NCBI GenBank assembly: GCA_018649625.1
Contig: JABIHN010000087.1
Location: 1 to 53,314 of the forward strand
Reading direction: 5' to 3'
Source of the DNA: Fidelibacterota bacterium
Lineage (GTDB): Bacteria; Fidelibacterota; Marinisomatia; Marinisomatales; UBA1611
DNA length: 53,314 nucleotides
Shown: positions 1-8,772 of the stretch, piece after piece
Numbering within the stretch: the first letter of the stretch is position 1
How the letters are laid out: each line of letters opens with the position of its first letter
Notes under the pieces: generated by a model
What the model was told of the DNA's origin: nothing
What the model saw: the letters and a program-made list of their open reading frames with translations, nothing else
Databases searched by the model: none
Program-made: the position numbers and the translations under genes

Positions 1-57
1 AATTTTATATGTTATCTTTAAGCTTACCATTAATCGATAAACAACCAATATAATACC

Positions 58-261
58 ATGATTTTTATTTTAGCTATAGGAGTATTATCAGCCATATTTG
101 GCTTATTGCTTCTTGTGTCCCCAAAGACAATACTAGAAATTGAGCAACATGCAAATAAAGTGATTTTAACGGATCCTTTTTTTCTTAAATATCGCCGTCC
201 GCTTGGATTTTTTCTAATTGCTGGTTCAGCATACATGATTTACGTTTTTTACACCAGTTAA
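58..261 (+). CDS. Small two-helix membrane protein, unknown function
   Basis: A 67-residue protein with two hydrophobic stretches (about residues 2-20 and 49-65) separated by a short charged loop, so a double-spanning inner-membrane protein is the simplest reading. I do not recognise a family. It ends 22 bp before the ATPase-PilM-PilN fusion and points the same way, so it may be the first gene of that operon. An overlapping antisense reading frame of similar length exists here, but it has no hydrophobic or family signature and I leave it out. A real gene is likely from the clean alternation of hydrophobic segments and the position. Confidence 0.55.
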   Translation: MIFILAIGVLSAIFGLLLLVSPKTILEIEQHANKVILTDPFFLKYRRPLGFFLIAGSAYMIYVFYTS

Positions 262-283
262 TTTTATAAGTAAATAATTTTAT

Positions 284-3133
284 ATGAACTTTTTCAAATC
301 ACTGGGCTTAACCGGAGATCCATTTTCCACATCACCAAACACCCAGTTATTTTATAACTCCACAGGACATCGTCAATGTTTGGAAGGCTTAGAATTAGCC
401 ATTCGCATGAGGCGTGGTTTATCCGTTGTGCAAGGTGGTGTTGGTGTTGGTAAAACAACAGTTAGCCGCAAACTCATTCAACTCTTTGAAAATAAGTCTG
501 ATATTTATGACTTCTATCTTATTCTCGATCCAAAATTTGAATCTGAACTTCTTCTTTTAAAGCATTTAATTGAATTATTTGGCATCCAGAAAAAAGGGAT
601 AACGGTTCAAGATTGTCGAGATATTATTGAAAGTTACTTACTCAAAGTAGGTGTTGAACAAAATAAGGTTCTTGTTCTAATTATTGATGAAGGTCAAAAC
701 TTAGAAAGCAAATACTTAGATGTGTTTCGCACCTTGCTCAATTTTGAAACGGATGATTATAAATTATTACAATTAATAATTTTTGGCCAACCAGAAATGG
801 AAAGCAATATCCAACAATACCCGAATTTTGAAGATCGAATATCTTTTAAATTTAAGATTGAGCCAATGGATTTAGATCAAATGCGTGGACTTATTTATCA
901 TCGTTTGAAATTGTCTGGGGCCCCTGATAATAATTGGTTTCCAGATGATATTCTTGAACTCATATATACCCAAACGAACGGTTTCCCGCGAAAAGTTTCT
1001 AAAATATGTCATGAGCTTTTATTACACATGATTAGTGATGAAAAAAACGCAATTGACTCAGAAATCTTCCAAAATGTCATTGATGGAAAACCACCAGTTA
1101 ACTTATTGAAATTTGAAGATGATGAACCAAGTAAAGCATCAGCAAATAAGCTTTTAAATGTTCTCAGAAAAAAAAGCACCCAAGAGCCCATCTTAGAAAT
1201 CGATGAGAATGACGACGAATTAATTGGAAATGCTTCACCGAGCATCAACCTTGAAGAAGCTGATACTCAAGAAGATGATGAAGCAATTGGTGAACCTATA
1301 AAACTTGAACCCGAAATATCAGATTTGGGCATTAAAGAAAATGAGCAAACCTTAAGTCCAAATGAATCTATTTCCATTGATAATGAGAGCAACTTATTAG
1401 CACCTCCCTTAAGTAATGCCGGCCAAGTTCCTAAAGGGATTAATACACCTTTAATTTTTAAAGATGAAACCATCCTAGGTATCGCTGTAGATGGAAACAA
1501 AATTATTGCAGTTTCCCTTCAAAATCATCGCAAAATAAAGCGATTAATTGATATCCAGATTTATGAACATTCTGAAAGAATTGACTTTGCTCAGAATCCC
1601 GTTGAAGCATTAAAAGCTTTAAATGAACTAATGGGGTTATGTAAAAAATCTGCAATTAAAAAAGATTTTTTATTAAAAAGAACGATTGAATCCATTACAA
1701 ATGGAGCTTCAATTTCCCTATCAATTAATTCTCATTTAATGCAATTAAAAAGAATTAATATTCCAAAAGACAGTCAAAATGATCGAAAAAAAATCATCGC
1801 TTGGAATGCAAAGAAACAGCTCTCTTTTGATCCCGATTTACTATTATACGACTCTGTTAATTTAGGGTCTAATAAAGAATCATTATTAGTGGGAACAACC
1901 AATAGCCAATTACTTAATCAAGCTAGTCATGTTTTTTCTGAACAAGATTGGTCAATTAGATGGTGGCACCCCGTCACGATGGCGATTCATAATGCATTTA
2001 TTTGGAATTACTCCGATGAATCAAAAGAGACTTGTTTCTTACTTCACCTAGGTGAAACTGAAAGTTATATTTTGGGATATACTCATGGCCTTTTACAGGT
2101 CATTAGTCCCATTTCAATTGGAATTCAAAACTTAAAAGATGTTGTCTCAGAATCATCATCAAATAATGATTATCGAGTTCCTCCATCTCTCATTCCTGGA
2201 CAAAATAAATCTAAAAATAATAACGATAATCAATTTAGACCTGTCATTGAAAGTTGGACACGAGAAATAGACCGTTCATTTAATAGCATAAAACGATCAT
2301 TCCCTGCGGGCAGTGCTAAACGACTTTATTTAAGTGGAACAGCTATACATATTAAATCAATAGATGAATATTTCGCCAACCATCTTCAATTAAAAACAGA
2401 ATATCTCAATCCACTCCGAAACATTAGTATCTTACCAGACGAAAGTGAAAGAGAGCAAATTAAGTTTGCAATGCCACTACTAACTGCGGCGGTTGGATCT
2501 GCACTGAATTTATCAAATACAATTAACCTTCGACCTTCGACTATGAAGGAAAAAGAATCATTTCGCTTTTTATTAACAAGAGGTATTAAAGTTGCGGCGA
2601 GTTTATTAATAAGTTTCTTTTTATTTACAGGATGGGTTTCTATTCAGAATAATCGATTTAATGATGAACTTGAATCCCTGAAAAAAGAGACAGCTCTTTT
2701 AGAACCATTCAAAGATAGCTTTTATTCAATGAGTGATAATAAAGCATCTATTGAAGCGCAAATAAATCAATTAAGCAATGATACAAAATATTTTGATCGA
2801 ATATTAAATACCCTCAGGTTCATCAGTCATAGTACACCTGCTGAAATCACTTTTAATGAAATTCGATTTCAGATGGGGTGGGAAGAAACAAAATATTATA
2901 TTGAAGGCAACACTAAAAAGCCTGAATTACGAATAACAGACCCCGACCAACGATTATTAAAACTTTCAGGAACTGTCTCAGCAAATTCAGCTTATAAAGA
3001 TCGTATTCTTGATATTTTTATTAATAACTTAGAAAATGCTTCTTTATTTAATAAAGTTGAAATTGTGAGCCAACATACAAGCGTTGGGCTTGATATAAAA
3101 GAAATGAGCTTTGTACTAAAATGCATTCTATAA
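284..3133 (+). CDS. ExeA/MshM-type AAA ATPase fused to PilM-PilN (MshI/GspL-like) pilus assembly protein
   Basis: 949 residues combining parts that are usually separate proteins. Residues 1 to about 280 are an ExeA/GspA/MshM-like AAA ATPase: the N-terminus FGLxGDPF-like start (GLTGDPFSTSP), Walker A GGVGVGKTT at 51-59, Walker B ending IIDE at D135-E136. An acidic linker (about 300-395) follows. Residues about 397-740 begin ILGIAVDGNKIIAVSL, matching the actin-like PilM/GspL cytoplasmic fold. About 746 onward (INLRP) starts a PilN-like part with one membrane helix (about 770-786) and a periplasmic coiled-coil/ferredoxin-like tail. In known systems PilM/PilN or MshI links cytoplasm to PilO-PilP-secretin, and the ExeA-type ATPase helps secretin assembly. 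Its stop overlaps the next gene as TAATG. The domain names are from family knowledge. The fusion itself is seen directly as one uninterrupted frame. Confidence 0.85.
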   Translation: MNFFKSLGLTGDPFSTSPNTQLFYNSTGHRQCLEGLELAIRMRRGLSVVQGGVGVGKTTVSRKLIQLFENKSDIYDFYLILDPKFESELLLLKHLIELFGIQKKGITVQDCRDIIESYLLKVGVEQNKVLVLIIDEGQNLESKYLDVFRTLLNFETDDYKLLQLIIFGQPEMESNIQQYPNFEDRISFKFKIEPMDLDQMRGLIYHRLKLSGAPDNNWFPDDILELIYTQTNGFPRKVSKICHELLLHMISDEKNAIDSEIFQNVIDGKPPVNLLKFEDDEPSKASANKLLNVLRKKSTQEPILEIDENDDELIGNASPSINLEEADTQEDDEAIGEPIKLEPEISDLGIKENEQTLSPNESISIDNESNLLAPPLSNAGQVPKGINTPLIFKDETILGIAVDGNKIIAVSLQNHRKIKRLIDIQIYEHSERIDFAQNPVEALKALNELMGLCKKSAIKKDFLLKRTIESITNGASISLSINSHLMQLKRINIPKDSQNDRKKIIAWNAKKQLSFDPDLLLYDSVNLGSNKESLLVGTTNSQLLNQASHVFSEQDWSIRWWHPVTMAIHNAFIWNYSDESKETCFLLHLGETESYILGYTHGLLQVISPISIGIQNLKDVVSESSSNNDYRVPPSLIPGQNKSKNNNDNQFRPVIESWTREIDRSFNSIKRSFPAGSAKRLYLSGTAIHIKSIDEYFANHLQLKTEYLNPLRNISILPDESEREQIKFAMPLLTAAVGSALNLSNTINLRPSTMKEKESFRFLLTRGIKVAASLLISFFLFTGWVSIQNNRFNDELESLKKETALLEPFKDSFYSMSDNKASIEAQINQLSNDTKYFDRILNTLRFISHSTPAEITFNEIRFQMGWEETKYYIEGNTKKPELRITDPDQRLLKLSGTVSANSAYKDRILDIFINNLENASLFNKVEIVSQHTSVGLDIKEMSFVLKCIL

Positions 3134-4011
3134 TGACCGAATTTTTAAAAAACCAAAAAAATGCCTTTTTTGCTCTCATGGGAACAACACTAGTGGTTGC
3201 GATGGTTTGGTATTTCGCTCTTCATAAAAAAGTTCAATCATCTTACAATGAAAACCGAGCACAATATCTGGTCATTAAAAACAATAGAGACTTGTATCGA
3301 AAAATGAAAAAACGCCTTCCATCTGTAGAAACAGAATTGGAAACTCTAAATTCAGCATTTCAAGAAACTCTAAATAAAATCACAACAAAAGCGAATTATG
3401 ATAATGCTGCAAATGCATTATATGAATTATTTATGAAACGGGGGTTTGATGTAAAAATATTCTCACCATCAAAGATTCCTCTTGAAAAGAAAAAGATAAA
3501 ACTTTCGAATTCCGATAATATAATATCCGTTGGAAAATACCCTATTGATATTCAAATAAATGGTGATTTTATTCAACTTGGAGAATTGCTAGACGATGTA
3601 AAAAACCTACCATATCGAATTACGATAAATAATATACAAATTGAAAATGGAAGTCCAAATTCAATACAAAGTATTAAACTAATTGCTTACTTGTATTTAC
3701 AATCTGAACAAAAAATACTTAATTCTTCAAAAACAACTGATTCAAAATCGATACAATCTAAGTCCAAACTTCCAAAACCAACATCATCTACTCCTAGCTT
3801 ACCAAAATCAAACGATATGGGAATGAATATTAATAATCCATTCCAAAACATGACATTAGGGAAAGCAAACTATAAAGCAAAAACACTCGGGCTAGAATAT
3901 TTTTGGTGGAAAAATTCTGAGGGTGTCTATCTAAACGATTTAACAAGAACAAATGGTCTAGGCGATTACATCGAATCAAATTCAACAGGTAAAGTAACTG
4001 TTTATAACTAA
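3133..4011 (+). CDS. PilO/MshJ-like inner-membrane pilus alignment protein
   Basis: The start chosen is the ATG that overlaps the previous stop (TAATG); another in-frame ATG lies 12 bp upstream. The protein is about 292 residues: a short cytoplasmic start, one membrane helix at about 11-30, a coiled-coil stretch at about 40-100, then an alpha/beta periplasmic domain containing LPYRITINNIQIENG, which fits the PilO/MshJ/GspM fold. Residues about 205-235 are a Ser/Lys/Pro-rich low-complexity linker leading to a C-terminal extension (about 245-292) with LGLEYFWWKNSEG that I do not recognise in PilO. Assignment rests mostly on topology and on its place between the PilM-PilN fusion and the PilP-like gene. 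Sequence identity to the family is low, as is normal for PilO. Confidence 0.7.
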   Translation: MTEFLKNQKNAFFALMGTTLVVAMVWYFALHKKVQSSYNENRAQYLVIKNNRDLYRKMKKRLPSVETELETLNSAFQETLNKITTKANYDNAANALYELFMKRGFDVKIFSPSKIPLEKKKIKLSNSDNIISVGKYPIDIQINGDFIQLGELLDDVKNLPYRITINNIQIENGSPNSIQSIKLIAYLYLQSEQKILNSSKTTDSKSIQSKSKLPKPTSSTPSLPKSNDMGMNINNPFQNMTLGKANYKAKTLGLEYFWWKNSEGVYLNDLTRTNGLGDYIESNSTGKVTVYN

Positions 4012-4059
4012 ACAGAAATTTAAAATTTTGATGATAATTAATACAACTATACAAATACG

Positions 4060-4560
4060 ATGACACCTAGATTAAAAAAATTAATTATCTTATTTGGAGC
4101 TTCGGTTCTTATTCTTATCGTTGATAAAATAAGCACACCTTCAGCTTCAAAAAGTGTTTCTAAAAAAACACAGGTTCAAAAAATAACGACAAAAGAAAAC
4201 CTAGATAATTCCCAAAATAAAGAAGTCGTAATTAACCATCATTTCACAAAAGTCTCTGAAGAAATTCTATCATTAAAAGGATGGGATAGAAATCCGTTTG
4301 TAAAAGTATATACAGCATCACCAAGTCAATCACGAGGCTACAATAATAGAAATGAAAAAGCACCCGTAAAACTAGCTGAGCTAGATAATATCAAAGTTTC
4401 AAGTGTTGTTAAAATAGGAAATGATTCAGCTGTGATTATTGATGGTAAGTCTTATAGAAAAGGAGACTCTATTAATAATATGATTATTGATAAAATTGAT
4501 CATACTCAACTCACCTTAAAATTAAATGGCAAAAAATATGTCATTAAAATTGGTTCATAA
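4060..4560 (+). CDS. PilP/MshK-like periplasmic pilus protein
   Basis: 166 residues with an N-terminal membrane helix (about 7-21), a polar Lys/Thr/Gln-rich linker, the motif KGWDRNPF (about 80-87) resembling the (R/K)DPF segment that precedes the HR domain in PilP and GspC, and a small beta domain from about 105 to the end (IKVSSVVKIGNDSAVIIDGK...). In type IV pilus and type II systems this domain sits in the periplasm and docks on the secretin N0 domain. A 48-bp gap separates it from the PilO-like gene, and the secretin start follows its stop by one base, so translation of the two is probably coupled. Confidence 0.7.
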   Translation: MTPRLKKLIILFGASVLILIVDKISTPSASKSVSKKTQVQKITTKENLDNSQNKEVVINHHFTKVSEEILSLKGWDRNPFVKVYTASPSQSRGYNNRNEKAPVKLAELDNIKVSSVVKIGNDSAVIIDGKSYRKGDSINNMIIDKIDHTQLTLKLNGKKYVIKIGS

Positions 4561-4561
4561 T

Positions 4562-5878
4562 ATGGTCGTTCGATTCATAATAGGTTTTATTTTACTATTC
4601 GAATTTGGAATGTCTTTAACACCTCAAGAGAATACAGATTCGGAAAACCCTTTTAATATTTCGGGAACTAAATATGATTTAAATCAGACGATGTCTATTT
4701 ATTTGAAAAAGTCAGATATAAAAGATGTATTAATGATTATTAGCGAACTAACTGGGTTGAATATTGTCATTAGCCCAAATGTTACCGATACAATTACTGC
4801 AGATTTAAAGGATGTAAGCGTTCGTTCTGCCTTAGATGCTATTTTAAAACCAAATGGATACAGTTATTTTGTTCAAGAAAATGTAATCATCGTAAAAACG
4901 ACTGAAATACAAATGATTGGAGAATTAGAAACTGCAGTTATAAAATTAAAATACATTAGCTCCAATGATTTAACAGGACCACTCTCTTCAATAATGACAA
5001 GTCGAGGAACTTTAGTGCCTTTTATTCCTGTAATTTCAAATCAAGGAACAACAGGCCCTCCAAATGTTATTATTGTTTCGGATGTCCAAGAAAATATTCA
5101 AAGAATTCAGAAATTAATCCATGAATTAGATAAACCTATCCCCAATATTAATATTGCCATTCGGTTTATTGAATCTCAAATGGATACGTCAAAAGGGTTT
5201 GGTGTGGATTGGTCCCAAAAGCCAATTCAACTCGGAGAAAGTTCTAGCACAGATTCAAGTTTTACTTTCCCTATTAATATAAACAATGTAAATATTGGTA
5301 CCTTAAACCCACTACAATTATCAAATGCTCTTCGCATTATGCAAGCAAGAGGTAAATCTAAATTATTATCTAGTCCACAAGTCACCACCATGGACAACCA
5401 TGAAGCAGAAACAGAAGTTGTCACTACAGTCTATATTGAAGGATTATCAAATCAAAATCAAAAATATAGTACTTTAGGAACATCTCAACAGCCTAATAAC
5501 TTATCTGCTAATTTTTTAAATATAAATACAGTTCAAGAAAAAGATATAGGAATAAAACTAAAAGTTACGCCCCGAGTCAATGAAGGGAATAAAATAACAC
5601 TTGTTGTTAATACAACTGTAGAGGCTCTGTTATCTGCAGCTGAAGTAAGCACAGATAAACCACGATCAACAAAAAGAACCGTAAAAACTCAAGTAACAGT
5701 CAACAATGGTGATACCGTAATTATTGGTGGTTTAATTGCTGAAAATACTATAGAGAACTTAAAATTCGTTCCTATCCTAAACTCTATTCCTCTTATAGGT
5801 AAATTATTTCAATCTACATCAATCGTGAAAGAACAGAGAGAACTTTTAATTTTTATAACACCAAATATAGTTCCTTAA
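4562..5878 (+). CDS. Secretin (PilQ/MshL-like outer-membrane channel)
   Basis: About 438 residues from the ATG at 4562, which lies one base after the previous stop and begins directly with a signal peptide (VVRFIIGFILLFEFGMSL). Upstream in-frame ATGs (4526, 4538) would add residues overlapping the PilP-like gene. The N-terminal part (about 40-110) is an STN/N0-like domain, then an N1-like domain ending NVIIVSDVQENIQRIQKLI. The C-terminal secretin core carries AxGKSKLLSSP-like, DIGIKLKVTPRV, GDTVIIGGLI and the hallmark VPILNSIPLIGKLFQ followed by ELLIFITPNIV. Short N-region and single N1 resemble MshL more than the long PilQ. It forms the outer-membrane pore of the system encoded by the four genes from 284 to 5878. 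Confidence 0.92.
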   Translation: MVVRFIIGFILLFEFGMSLTPQENTDSENPFNISGTKYDLNQTMSIYLKKSDIKDVLMIISELTGLNIVISPNVTDTITADLKDVSVRSALDAILKPNGYSYFVQENVIIVKTTEIQMIGELETAVIKLKYISSNDLTGPLSSIMTSRGTLVPFIPVISNQGTTGPPNVIIVSDVQENIQRIQKLIHELDKPIPNINIAIRFIESQMDTSKGFGVDWSQKPIQLGESSSTDSSFTFPININNVNIGTLNPLQLSNALRIMQARGKSKLLSSPQVTTMDNHEAETEVVTTVYIEGLSNQNQKYSTLGTSQQPNNLSANFLNINTVQEKDIGIKLKVTPRVNEGNKITLVVNTTVEALLSAAEVSTDKPRSTKRTVKTQVTVNNGDTVIIGGLIAENTIENLKFVPILNSIPLIGKLFQSTSIVKEQRELLIFITPNIVP

Positions 5879-5885
5879 TAAATTA

Positions 5886-8759
5886 ATGAATAAAAATACT
5901 CCCTATATAGTTATCGCATTTGGAATTGCATCTATCATTGCATTTTTGTCATTATTTGAAGTTTATAATTCAATTGAGCATAAATTATTAGATATGAGAT
6001 TTAATTCTAGGGGACGAATTGAAACTCGTGATGATATTGCAACTTTAGACATTGATGTCCGAGCCCTTCAAACTATTGGGAAATGGGATCCTTGGAGTCG
6101 AGAAAAGCATCTTCCAATGGTAGAAGCTGCCGGTGAGCATGGAATGGATGTATTGGCATTTGATATATATTTCATTGAAAAAAGTGAACGAAAATTAAAT
6201 ATTTCAGCATTAGAATCTGTTAAAGATTCACTTGTTTCGATGAATCAAGTAAGAAACTTTTTCCCAAACCCCGACTCAGACTTAGCAACTGCTGCTGAAA
6301 AAGCAGGTAATATTACATTTGCACAAAGTTTTAAACCACAATCCAAGAAAAAAGAAAAAATAAAAGAAAGAACAGATGTACAAAATACACGTCTTTCACT
6401 TATGGAATCCAAAAACCTATTCCGGAAAGTCGATACAAATGATTTCTCTTCCATATTTGACTTTTATGATGGTGAATTTCCAGTTGAAATATTCATTGAA
6501 AAGTCAGCGGGTATCTATTTTTTCCAAGCAAAGTCAGATAAAGATGGCGTTATGCGAAAATATCCATTGCTTGGATTATATGAAGATCGACTCTTCCCAT
6601 CTGTTTCTCTCGCATTAGCTTTAAAACATTATAATGTATCCTTTGATAGTGTAGATATTGTACCGGGAAAACATCTTCGCTTTGATCTCCCGGAACCGGA
6701 TGAATATGGGCAAACAGAAGTTGTAATTCCCATCAATGACGAAGGAATGATGCAAGTAAATTGGGCAGGTAATTGGGAAGATGCCGATGGAAATTTCGAT
6801 GTAATGCATTATCCATATAATGTTCTAAAAGATTTTCAAAAAACAGAATTCATGAACTATGTTATGGCAGAATATAAAAAGTTAGCAAATCTGTCCTATG
6901 GTGGTAACATAAAAGCAACCCTAAAACCTGCTGTCGCATCTATCAACGCAAGCAAAAGACAAATAATGGGAGCTGCGAAAAAAATATTCCCAATGAGTGC
7001 TGCTGAAAAATGGATTGTTAAAAATCCAAATGGGACTGCAGCAGATTTTAAAAAGCTCCCACCATTTATGTTTAATGAAATTAAAAATAATAATATAATT
7101 GCTGATGTATTTTTAGATTCAAATCAAACATCGATTCCCACCTTAGATGAATTAATGAAGAATGGGGCTCTATTTTTTGAATCAGGATTACCTGATTTTA
7201 CATTCTCATCTGTTAAACAATTAGCAAATGATTATAAAAGTGCAATTGAAATTGCAGATGAAGATCAACAGAAAGTATTAAAAAAATCACAGGCAAAATT
7301 TGCATTGATAGAGCGCAACTATCAAATTATTTCTAACTTATATCAGAATGATATGATCTCTGAGCAACGTCCTCTCTACTTCTTTCCAAATTCCCAACGT
7401 CTCGTTGCAGGAAAAGAAGAAAAAGGAAATGCACGACTCATTGTTCCTTTTGAATTTGTTGGTAAAAAACTATTTTATGGATTAACTGCAACGGGAACTC
7501 ACGATTTAAACCCCATGCCTTTTAATCCACGATATCCAATGGTCGGGCTCCACGCCAATGCTTTAAATACTATTCTATCAAGTCGGTTTATTGTAAAGAG
7601 TCCAACAGTTCTTAATATTTTATTAATTTTAATGGTTGGTGGAGTTCTTGCATTTGCAGTTCCTAAACTTTCAGCAACCAACGGTGGAATTCTTGTAGGT
7701 GTATGTATTTCAGGATATACCTATCTCACTTTTTTCTTATTTAGTAGCCATGACTATTGGTTAGATCTTTTTGGTCCAGGCATTACCATGGTTGTTGGAT
7801 ATTTAGGGATCACGATTTATAATTATATTCAAGAAGAAAAAAATAAAGAATTTTTGAAAGAATCTTTCGGCACATATGTTTCCCCGGAGTTGATTGACCA
7901 AATGTATGAAAGTGGTGAAGAGCCTTCCCTAGGTGGTGAAGAAGGGTATCACACTGCATTTTTTACTGATATACAAAGTTTTTCTGCATTTTCTGAGAAG
8001 TTGACTGCCAGTGAACTTGTTGCATTACTTAATCAATATTTAACTGATATGACAGATGTTCTTTTAGAAAACAAAGGAACATTGGATAAGTACATTGGAG
8101 ATGCTATTGTCGCTTTTTATGGTGCACCCATTGAAATTAAAGACCATGAATATTGGTCTTGTATCACCGCAATAAAAATGCAAGAAGGTCTAGAACTTCT
8201 TCGGCAAGGATGGCAAAAAGAAGGCGATCGATGGCCCGAGATTGTTCACCATATGCAAAATAGAATTGGAATCAGTTCTGGACAGATGGTCACGGGAAAT
8301 ATGGGGTCAGCATCGAGAATGAATTATACCATGATGGGAGATAATGTAAATACAGCAGCCCGCCTAGAATCTTCTGCAAAACAATACGGTATATATATCC
8401 AAATTGCTGATAGTACATATCAACCCATTAAAGATAAAATGATTGTTCGAGATTTAGATTTAGTCCGAGTTATGGGGAAAAATGAACCGGTGAAAGTATG
8501 GGAACTCATCTCTGAAGTTGGGAAAGAACCCGAACAATATAAAAAAATATTACCTGCCTATCACGAGGCATTGGACCTTTATAAAAACCAAAATTGGGAA
8601 AAAGCAATCGAGGCGTTTAAAGCATCAGATGCGTTAGAAGATATGTTTAATGGACGAAAAACAAATCCTAGTAGAATCTACATTCCTCGATGTGAATTTT
8701 TCAGTGCCAACCCTCCTGGAGATGATTGGGATGGCGTTTGGACACTCACCAGTAAGTAA
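5886..8759 (+). CDS. CHASE2-domain class III adenylate cyclase
   Basis: 957 residues. A membrane helix at about 9-29 leads into a large CHASE2-type extracytoplasmic sensor (about 30-570, including VLAFDIYF), three membrane helices (about 576-645), and a class III cyclase domain (about 690-870). The catalytic set is complete: metal-binding D695 (FFTDIQSFS) and D739 (YIGDAIVAF), adenine-selecting K735 and T815 (NYTMMGDN), transition-state N822 and R826 (NVNTAARLE). Lys plus Thr predicts ATP rather than GTP as substrate. A TPR-like C-terminal tail follows (YHEALDLYKNQNWEKAIEAF). The gene starts 7 bp after the secretin and probably shares its transcript, so cAMP signalling may be tied to the envelope machine. 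The sensor ligand cannot be told from the sequence. Confidence 0.93.
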   Translation: MNKNTPYIVIAFGIASIIAFLSLFEVYNSIEHKLLDMRFNSRGRIETRDDIATLDIDVRALQTIGKWDPWSREKHLPMVEAAGEHGMDVLAFDIYFIEKSERKLNISALESVKDSLVSMNQVRNFFPNPDSDLATAAEKAGNITFAQSFKPQSKKKEKIKERTDVQNTRLSLMESKNLFRKVDTNDFSSIFDFYDGEFPVEIFIEKSAGIYFFQAKSDKDGVMRKYPLLGLYEDRLFPSVSLALALKHYNVSFDSVDIVPGKHLRFDLPEPDEYGQTEVVIPINDEGMMQVNWAGNWEDADGNFDVMHYPYNVLKDFQKTEFMNYVMAEYKKLANLSYGGNIKATLKPAVASINASKRQIMGAAKKIFPMSAAEKWIVKNPNGTAADFKKLPPFMFNEIKNNNIIADVFLDSNQTSIPTLDELMKNGALFFESGLPDFTFSSVKQLANDYKSAIEIADEDQQKVLKKSQAKFALIERNYQIISNLYQNDMISEQRPLYFFPNSQRLVAGKEEKGNARLIVPFEFVGKKLFYGLTATGTHDLNPMPFNPRYPMVGLHANALNTILSSRFIVKSPTVLNILLILMVGGVLAFAVPKLSATNGGILVGVCISGYTYLTFFLFSSHDYWLDLFGPGITMVVGYLGITIYNYIQEEKNKEFLKESFGTYVSPELIDQMYESGEEPSLGGEEGYHTAFFTDIQSFSAFSEKLTASELVALLNQYLTDMTDVLLENKGTLDKYIGDAIVAFYGAPIEIKDHEYWSCITAIKMQEGLELLRQGWQKEGDRWPEIVHHMQNRIGISSGQMVTGNMGSASRMNYTMMGDNVNTAARLESSAKQYGIYIQIADSTYQPIKDKMIVRDLDLVRVMGKNEPVKVWELISEVGKEPEQYKKILPAYHEALDLYKNQNWEKAIEAFKASDALEDMFNGRKTNPSRIYIPRCEFFSANPPGDDWDGVWTLTSK

Positions 8760-8772
8760 ACTATCCAATTCT

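Noticed and set aside
30-236. 68-codon antisense frame over the small two-helix gene
   Set aside because: No signal peptide, helix or family pattern; the + strand frame explains the hydrophobic composition better.
284-5878. A type II secretion system instead of a pilus-type base
   Set aside because: The secretin is short and the ATPase plus PilM/PilN order resembles MSHA-type loci; no GspG/H/I/J/K pseudopilins are visible. Not excluded, since upstream sequence is missing.
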